From an uncultured bacterium (GTDB lineage Bacteria > Verrucomicrobiota > Lentisphaeria > Victivallales > UBA1829), in the NCBI GenBank assembly GCA_902802585.1, contig CADCMR010000003.1, positions 168,394 through 232,393 of the forward strand: DNA of 64,000 nt. Direction: 5' to 3'. The first letter of the stretch is position 1, and each line of letters begins with the position of its first letter. Of the stretch, positions 59,268 to 64,000 are shown piece by piece. The translations under genes were made by a program, and so were the position numbers. A model generated the notes under the pieces. That model was not told the DNA's origin. It saw nothing but the letters and a program-made list of their open reading frames with translations, and did not search any database.

Positions 59268-60401
59268 ATGCCCCGCATTCGTTTCGTCAACCAGTACGCC
59301 GGGATCATCGGCGGCATCGAGCGCTACATGGAGCGCACTGCGCTGCTCCTGCGGCGCAACGGTTTTACGGTCGACTGCTGCTATGCGGAGAAAACGCAGG
59401 ACTCCGGTCGATTTCTCGCCGCGTTCGACCATGCGGAGACGATCACGGAGGCTATCGGACGGAACGGAAACGAATACGACCTCACTGTCCTGCACAAAGT
59501 CCGCGATGCCGCGGCGGTCCGCGCGCTTCGGAACGCGGGCAGGACGGCGGTCTTCATCCACGACCACGAATACTACTGTCCGCGCCGCTCGTATTACTAC
59601 CCGGTCACGCGGAAAAACTGTTCCCGTGCCTACTGCGAATTCCTCTGCGGATGCTGTGCGATGCTGCGTCGTCCCGCGCCGGACAATACCTTCCGCGCCA
59701 ACTTCGGCGGGTTCGCCTCGCTTTGGCGGGAGATTCGCGCCTGCGACGGTTTTATCGTGCTGTCCGGATTCATGCGCGACATCCTGCTCCGGCAGGGCGT
59801 CCCGCCGGAAAAGATCACGCTGATTCCGCCCGCGGTCACGGTTCCGGATGCGGTGTCTTCCCATGAAACGGACGGCGTGCCGCACATCCTGGCGATCGGT
59901 CAGCTTATCCGGGGCAAGGGCGTCGACCAGCTCCTGACCGCCATGCACGGCGTAAAGACGCCATGCGTGCTGGACATCGTGGGTACAGGCAACGATGAAG
60001 CGTATCTGAAACAGCTGGCGGAACCGCTCGGAAAAAAAGTCGTGTTCCACGGCTATTCGCCGACCCCGGACGACGCGTTCCGAGGCGTCTATGCGGGTGT
60101 GCTGCCTTGGCGCTGGCAGGAACCGTTCGGGCTGGTCGGACCGGAAGCGCTCGCGCACGGCGTACCGCTCGTCGGATTCGGTGTCGGCGCGATCCGCGAG
60201 TATCTCATTGACGGACAGACAGGCATACTCGTTCCGCCTGGAGACACGGACGCGCTGGCACAGGCGATCGACCGTCTGCTGGATGATCCGGAAAAGGCGC
60301 GTGCCATGGGGCTTCGCGGACGCGAGCTTGTTTCCGCCCGTTTTACGGACGGCGCTCTGCTGCGCGGCTGGTCTGAGCTGATTGCCGGAGGCGCCGAATG
60401 A
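59268..60401 (+). CDS. Family 4 glycosyltransferase of the exosortase locus
   Basis: 377 residues, GT-B fold. The acceptor half begins RIRFVNQYAGIIGGIERYME and has a cysteine cluster (YYCPRRSYYYPVTRKNCSRAYC, with three more Cys just after), unusual but known in some polysaccharide GT4 enzymes. The donor half has LAIGQLIRGKGVDQLL, VVFHGYSP and the E-x7-E type motif EPFGLVGPEALAHGVPLVGFGVGAI. It starts a four-gene run of overlapping frames, so an exopolysaccharide linked to exosortase function is likely. Its ATG lacks a strong Shine-Dalgarno. Confidence 0.85.
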   Translation: MPRIRFVNQYAGIIGGIERYMERTALLLRRNGFTVDCCYAEKTQDSGRFLAAFDHAETITEAIGRNGNEYDLTVLHKVRDAAAVRALRNAGRTAVFIHDHEYYCPRRSYYYPVTRKNCSRAYCEFLCGCCAMLRRPAPDNTFRANFGGFASLWREIRACDGFIVLSGFMRDILLRQGVPPEKITLIPPAVTVPDAVSSHETDGVPHILAIGQLIRGKGVDQLLTAMHGVKTPCVLDIVGTGNDEAYLKQLAEPLGKKVVFHGYSPTPDDAFRGVYAGVLPWRWQEPFGLVGPEALAHGVPLVGFGVGAIREYLIDGQTGILVPPGDTDALAQAIDRLLDDPEKARAMGLRGRELVSARFTDGALLRGWSELIAGGAE

Positions 60402-62239
60402 AAATCCTTCTGCTTTGCGTGCCGTACGACTCCGGGAAATCCGGGATCTCCGTCTGCATCCGGCATATCGTCCGCGAGCTTGCCGCGCAGGGGCATGAGC
60501 TGACCCTGATCCTGGAGGCGTCCGCCGCCGGAATGCCGGAGTTCGTCGGCTTCGAACACATCGTCCTGCCCGCCTGGACCGCCCGCCCGCTCTTCAGCAT
60601 GCTCTACTGTCTCTTCCTGCTTCCGTGGCGTCTTCCGAGGAGGAAATGGGACCGTCTGATCATCACGGCCGCCAACCGGCGCATGCTGCTGCGGAAACCG
60701 TGCGAGACCTACGCGATCGTCCACGACCTTTCCCAGTACCACATCCCGACGAAATACGACGTTTTCCGCATGTTCTACATCCGCCATGTGCTGCCGTACT
60801 GCGTCCGGCGCGTTCCCGACGTGGTGGCGGCGGTCAGCCGGAGCACGGCGGACGACTTGGTGCGTTTCTGGCGGATTCCAAGGGGGAAGATCATGCTGGA
60901 CTACAACGGCGTCGACCAGAGCGCGCTGCCGCGTGACGCCAACGACGCATCGGAAAAGGTCGTCCTCTACGTCTCCCGCATCGAGGCTCCCGGCAAAAAC
61001 CACGCGAACCTGATCCGCGCCTGGGAACTCCTGCCGCCGGAGATTACGAAGGAATACAGGCTCCTGCTCGCCGGATCGGACTGGTCCGGGGCGGAGGACG
61101 TGCACCGTCAGGCGGAGGCGTCCCCGTGCGCCGGCTCCATCGAGTTCGGCGGATTCGTCTCCACCGAACGCCTTCTTGAGCTTTACAGGCACGCGTCGTT
61201 GTATGTTTTCCCCTCGTTTTTCGAAGGGTTCGGGCTGTCGCTGATCGAAGCGATGGCGTGCGGGCTCGTCTGCGCCTGCTCCAACAACTCCTCGCTCGGC
61301 GAGATCGCCGCGGACGCCGCGCTCACGTTCGACCCGGCGAAACCGGAAGAGATCGCGGACGCCATCCGGCGCGCCCTGACCGATGCGTCGCTCCGCGCCG
61401 AACTCCGGCGGAAAGGACTGTTGCGCGCGGCGGAATTCGACTGGGGCGAACACGCCGCGAAACTCGCCGGGCAGTTCCAGGGGTTCGCCGAGGTCTTCGG
61501 AATCCGGTTCCGCACCGGCACGATGGACCAGGCGCTGGATGAAATCGACTCCATGCTGAAGTCGCCGCGTCCGGACGGACAGCCGTATTTCTGCGCGTTC
61601 GCCAACGCCGACTGCCTGAACATCGCCTACAAAAACGCCCGGTACGCGGAAATCCTTAACGCGGCGGACGCGGTCTGGGCGGACGGCGTTGGCATCGCCA
61701 TCAGCGCGCGGTTCATGCACACTCCGGTGCACGGCAACGTCAACGGCACCGACATGCTGCCGCTGCTGTGCCGGCGCGGCTGGTCCATTTACCTCTTCGG
61801 CGCGGCTCCGGGCGTCGCCGAAAAAGCGCGCGAACGCCTGCTCGCCGAATTTCCCATGGCGAAAATCGTCGGCGTTGACCACGGCTTCTGCAAGACTCCT
61901 GAAGAGGAATCCGCCGTGATCGCCCGGATCAACGCCGCGAAACCCGATATCCTGCTTGTGGCGATGGGCGTCCCGAAACAGGAGGAATGGATCGTGTCGC
62001 ACCGCGCTCGGCTGAATTGCGGCATTGCCGTCGGCGTCGGCGGCCTGTTCGACTTCGCGTCCGGCAGGATCCCGCGCGCCCCGTTTTGGATGCGCAAGCT
62101 CAAGATCGAATGGACCTACCGCCTCTATAATGAACCGGTCCGGCTGTTCCGCCGCTATGTGATCGGCAATCCGCTCTTCATCTGGCGCGTCGTCCTGCAC
62201 GGCTCCCGGCCCCGGCACAGGAAGGAAGACCATGCTTGA
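60398..62239 (+). CDS. GT4-GT26 (WecG/TagA/CpsF) glycosyltransferase fusion
   Basis: 613 residues. Residues 1-360 are a GT4 enzyme (NGVDQSALP, YVSRIEAPGKNHANLIRAW, FPSFFEGFGLSLIEAMACGL). From about residue 367 follows a complete GT26 domain (FANADCLNIAYKNARYAEIL, VWADGVGIAISARF, VNGTDMLPLLC, VGVDHGF, MGVPKQEEWI, VGVGGLFDFASGRIPRAP). GT26 enzymes add an N-acetyl-mannosamine-type sugar to a lipid-linked precursor, so one chain may add two sequential sugars. The ATG overlaps the upstream gene by four bases and the exosortase starts inside its last codons. Confidence 0.9.
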   Translation: MKILLLCVPYDSGKSGISVCIRHIVRELAAQGHELTLILEASAAGMPEFVGFEHIVLPAWTARPLFSMLYCLFLLPWRLPRRKWDRLIITAANRRMLLRKPCETYAIVHDLSQYHIPTKYDVFRMFYIRHVLPYCVRRVPDVVAAVSRSTADDLVRFWRIPRGKIMLDYNGVDQSALPRDANDASEKVVLYVSRIEAPGKNHANLIRAWELLPPEITKEYRLLLAGSDWSGAEDVHRQAEASPCAGSIEFGGFVSTERLLELYRHASLYVFPSFFEGFGLSLIEAMACGLVCACSNNSSLGEIAADAALTFDPAKPEEIADAIRRALTDASLRAELRRKGLLRAAEFDWGEHAAKLAGQFQGFAEVFGIRFRTGTMDQALDEIDSMLKSPRPDGQPYFCAFANADCLNIAYKNARYAEILNAADAVWADGVGIAISARFMHTPVHGNVNGTDMLPLLCRRGWSIYLFGAAPGVAEKARERLLAEFPMAKIVGVDHGFCKTPEEESAVIARINAAKPDILLVAMGVPKQEEWIVSHRARLNCGIAVGVGGLFDFASGRIPRAPFWMRKLKIEWTYRLYNEPVRLFRRYVIGNPLFIWRVVLHGSRPRHRKEDHA

Positions 62240-63161
62240 TCTCAAAAAAATGTTCGCGCCGCTGAAGAAGGATTGGAAATGCACCGCGCTTTTTGCCGTT
62301 GCATTTGCGTTCGCCTGTTGGCAGTCCGCGTACCAGATCCGCTCCGAATGGGGCGGCGCGGCGGCATTGCTGATCCTGCTTGCGTGCCTGCTCTACCAGG
62401 CGTTGAAGGCGTCGGCTGGCACGCTCAAAAAAGGCGGAATCCCCTGGAACAAGATACTGGCATGGCCGCCCGTCCTGGTCGCGCTCGCGCTGCTCTTCCT
62501 GCCGTGGTCGAATCCGGATGCGCCCGGCTTCAAGTTCGGAGCCTGGTTCTTCCTCGCGCTCGGCGCGGTCTGCTTCTTCTGCGGCGTTCGGGCGATGCTG
62601 TACGGTTTCGTTCCGCTGCTCGGATGCTTCCTCGCGGTGCCGTTCCGCGAATCCATCGTGCTGTACCTGAGCTACCCGTTCCGCATGGTCTCGACCGTGC
62701 TTTCGGTCGGATTCCTCCAGATTTTCGGAATGAACATCGAAAACGACAACACGACGATCCGGATCGAGGGGCTGGACATCGCCATCACGGATGCGTGCAG
62801 CGGCATCCAGCAATTCGAGGCGATGATCCTGGTGGCGTTCTGGCTGGTGATGGCATGGAAACGGCCGTTCGTCTGGCGCTGCGTCCATTACGCGTTCCTG
62901 ATCCCGTCCATCATCGTGGCAAATGCCGTCCGAATCGTCCTGACCATTGTCCTCTATAAGACGATTGGCGAGGTCGTGCTGAACAATACCTGGCACGAAG
63001 GGCTGGGATATGCGCAGGTCGTCCTTGCGGTCGGGCTGTTCTTCCTCGTGGGCTGTCTCCTGCCGGAAAGCACCGAAAACGCTTCCTCCGGGCAAACGAA
63101 GGAAAACGCAAAGGACGCGGGAAAGTCGAAAACGGGGAAGGGAGGCGGAAAACATGGATAA
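62232..63161 (+). CDS. Exosortase (transmembrane cysteine transpeptidase)
   Basis: 309 residues with about eight membrane helices. The catalytic triad is clear: Cys189 in TDACSGIQQFEAM, Arg234 in ANAVRIVLTI and His255 in WHEGLGYAQVV. Exosortases cut PEP-CTERM-type tails and hand the protein to surface polysaccharide. The polar Lys/Gly-rich end (about 280-309) is extra. It overlaps the fusion glycosyltransferase by eight bases and the next gene by eight, so all three are translationally linked. No protein with an evident PEP-CTERM tail is encoded in this window. Confidence 0.92.
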   Translation: MLDLKKMFAPLKKDWKCTALFAVAFAFACWQSAYQIRSEWGGAAALLILLACLLYQALKASAGTLKKGGIPWNKILAWPPVLVALALLFLPWSNPDAPGFKFGAWFFLALGAVCFFCGVRAMLYGFVPLLGCFLAVPFRESIVLYLSYPFRMVSTVLSVGFLQIFGMNIENDNTTIRIEGLDIAITDACSGIQQFEAMILVAFWLVMAWKRPFVWRCVHYAFLIPSIIVANAVRIVLTIVLYKTIGEVVLNNTWHEGLGYAQVVLAVGLFFLVGCLLPESTENASSGQTKENAKDAGKSKTGKGGGKHG

Positions 63162-64000
63162 GCCCGTGAAAGACACGCCTGCGCCGGGACCCGGATCGGA
63201 GACCGCATCCGGCGCTTCCCTGCCCTGGAATCGCCTCGCAGGGGCTTTCCTGACCGGAATCCCGTTCTTCTGCACCCTGCCGTATACCGTCAATTCCTGG
63301 CGGTCTTCCCCGATGGACCGCATGAACTGGATCTTCTTCCTCGTTTTCCTGCTGGTTGCCACTTGCGGCGTGCCCTCGGTCCTGGATTCCGTAAGACAGC
63401 GCAAATTTGACTGGTTCGCGTTGCTTGCGGCGGCGGCGGCGGCGGTCCTGTACGCCGGCGGGGTCGTGAAGCATATCCACATGATCCGGATTCTTGCCGG
63501 AACGTGGTTCTGGTGGACGGGGATATGGTTCTTCTGCGGATGGAAGGCCGCCTGGGCGATGATACCCGCCTTCGGGGCGCTTTCGCTCGGATGCACGAGT
63601 ACGACGTTCCTGATGTGCAGACACCTGCTGATCCAGCCGCGGACTGCTCTTTTCCTGAAGCTCGGTGCGGCTGTCCTGTGCGCGGCGGTCTGTGCCGTCC
63701 TCATGCTCACCGACTATGTCCTGAAACGCGAAGTCTTCTGGTTCCTGCTGGCGGCGGCGGCGATCCTGACCGGGACGCTGACCTCACGAGAAGCAGGAAA
63801 AACAGCAGCTGCGTTCCGTCCGGATTTCAGTGCGGTCGTGGAAGGGATTACGACGGCGGAAACGCCCCTTTCGGAAGACTCAAAACGTTTTTTCGAGGGG
63901 GCAACGGTGCATCAGTACGCCATATCCGACGGGGTTTTCCGTGCCAGCGTCCTGGCGGTGAAGTGCGGAAACGACATCCACAAAATTCATCCCGCCAGCC
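63154..64000 (+). CDS. Exosortase-associated membrane protein, EpsI-like end, cut by the window edge
   Basis: The frame is open from ATG 63154 through the last base (282 codons seen), so the end is missing. An N-terminal Pro-rich stretch is followed by about six membrane helices (residues about 26-225). A soluble part then starts near residue 230. Its last visible part, VLAVKCGNDIHKIHPAS, resembles the 'N-D-x-H-x-P' zone of EpsI/DUF3485 proteins that partner exosortases. It may be the XrtX-associated membrane component fused to an EpsI-like domain. It overlaps the exosortase by eight bases. The base composition is like that of its neighbours. Confidence 0.65.
   Translation, partial: MDKPVKDTPAPGPGSETASGASLPWNRLAGAFLTGIPFFCTLPYTVNSWRSSPMDRMNWIFFLVFLLVATCGVPSVLDSVRQRKFDWFALLAAAAAAVLYAGGVVKHIHMIRILAGTWFWWTGIWFFCGWKAAWAMIPAFGALSLGCTSTTFLMCRHLLIQPRTALFLKLGAAVLCAAVCAVLMLTDYVLKREVFWFLLAAAAILTGTLTSREAGKTAAAFRPDFSAVVEGITTAETPLSEDSKRFFEGATVHQYAISDGVFRASVLAVKCGNDIHKIHPAS

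Overview
This 64 kb window is a high-GC bacterial chromosome segment that fits the PVC superphylum, most likely Lentisphaerota (Victivallales-type). I infer this from gene content, not from a marker-gene phylogeny. The indicators are an exosortase with a TIGR04073-type exosortase-associated protein, a large AIDA-repeat protein, a GH115 glucuronidase, and a six-gene pilus-like operon laid out like Akkermansia Amuc_1102 to Amuc_1098. The genes are mostly housekeeping and densely packed, often with 4-bp ATGA overlaps. Antisense shadow frames are long because of the base composition. Nearly every longer intergenic gap carries a recognisable promoter of the form TTGNNN-N16/17-TATATT.

Layout. 1-4.6 kb (mostly minus strand): a cut-off histidine phosphatase, an exported thioredoxin-like protein, priA and a TIGR04073 protein. 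4.6-10.9 kb (+): queF, argJ-argB, a lipoprotein serine hydrolase and a GH115 enzyme. 11.1-11.8 kb (-): pyrH. 12-19 kb (+): an ankyrin-type exported protein, ribF, a membrane-anchored MerR-like protein, a glycerol-1-phosphate dehydrogenase-like enzyme, a SurA-like chaperone and hemW. 19.2-27.6 kb (+): fhs, then efp, epmA (EF-P lysylation), a WaaG-like glycosyltransferase and hrpA. 27.8-31.9 kb: one 1356-residue AIDA-repeat/FG-GAP protein. 32.1-37.2 kb: glmM, glmS, a NagD-like HAD phosphatase and secG.

37.4-48.5 kb is the most distinctive part. It holds an OmpA-sized exported protein, a PilM-PilN fusion, a PilO-like protein, a membrane-anchored zinc-ribbon protein with a calcium-type loop region, and two consecutive secretins. 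It looks like an envelope-spanning machine whose motor and pilin genes are elsewhere. It ends in a clear terminator and is followed by an exported serpin.

50.4-53.1 kb (-) has two tandem exported LIM-type zinc-finger/HExxH proteins resembling plant DA1, plus a small membrane protein. The paralogues appear to have been duplicated together with their promoter. 53.5-56.3 kb (+): a MarR regulator whose promoter is embedded in a palindrome, tRNA-Asp(GTC), xerD and apbE. 56.3-59.0 kb (-): a response regulator-PP2C-HATPase protein, an HPt-like protein and a dolichyl-phosphate-mannose-synthase-like glycosyltransferase. 59.3-64 kb (+): a polysaccharide/exosortase operon with a GT4, a GT4-GT26 fusion, an exosortase and a cut-off exosortase-associated membrane protein.

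All functional calls come from motifs and remembered family features. No database search was run.
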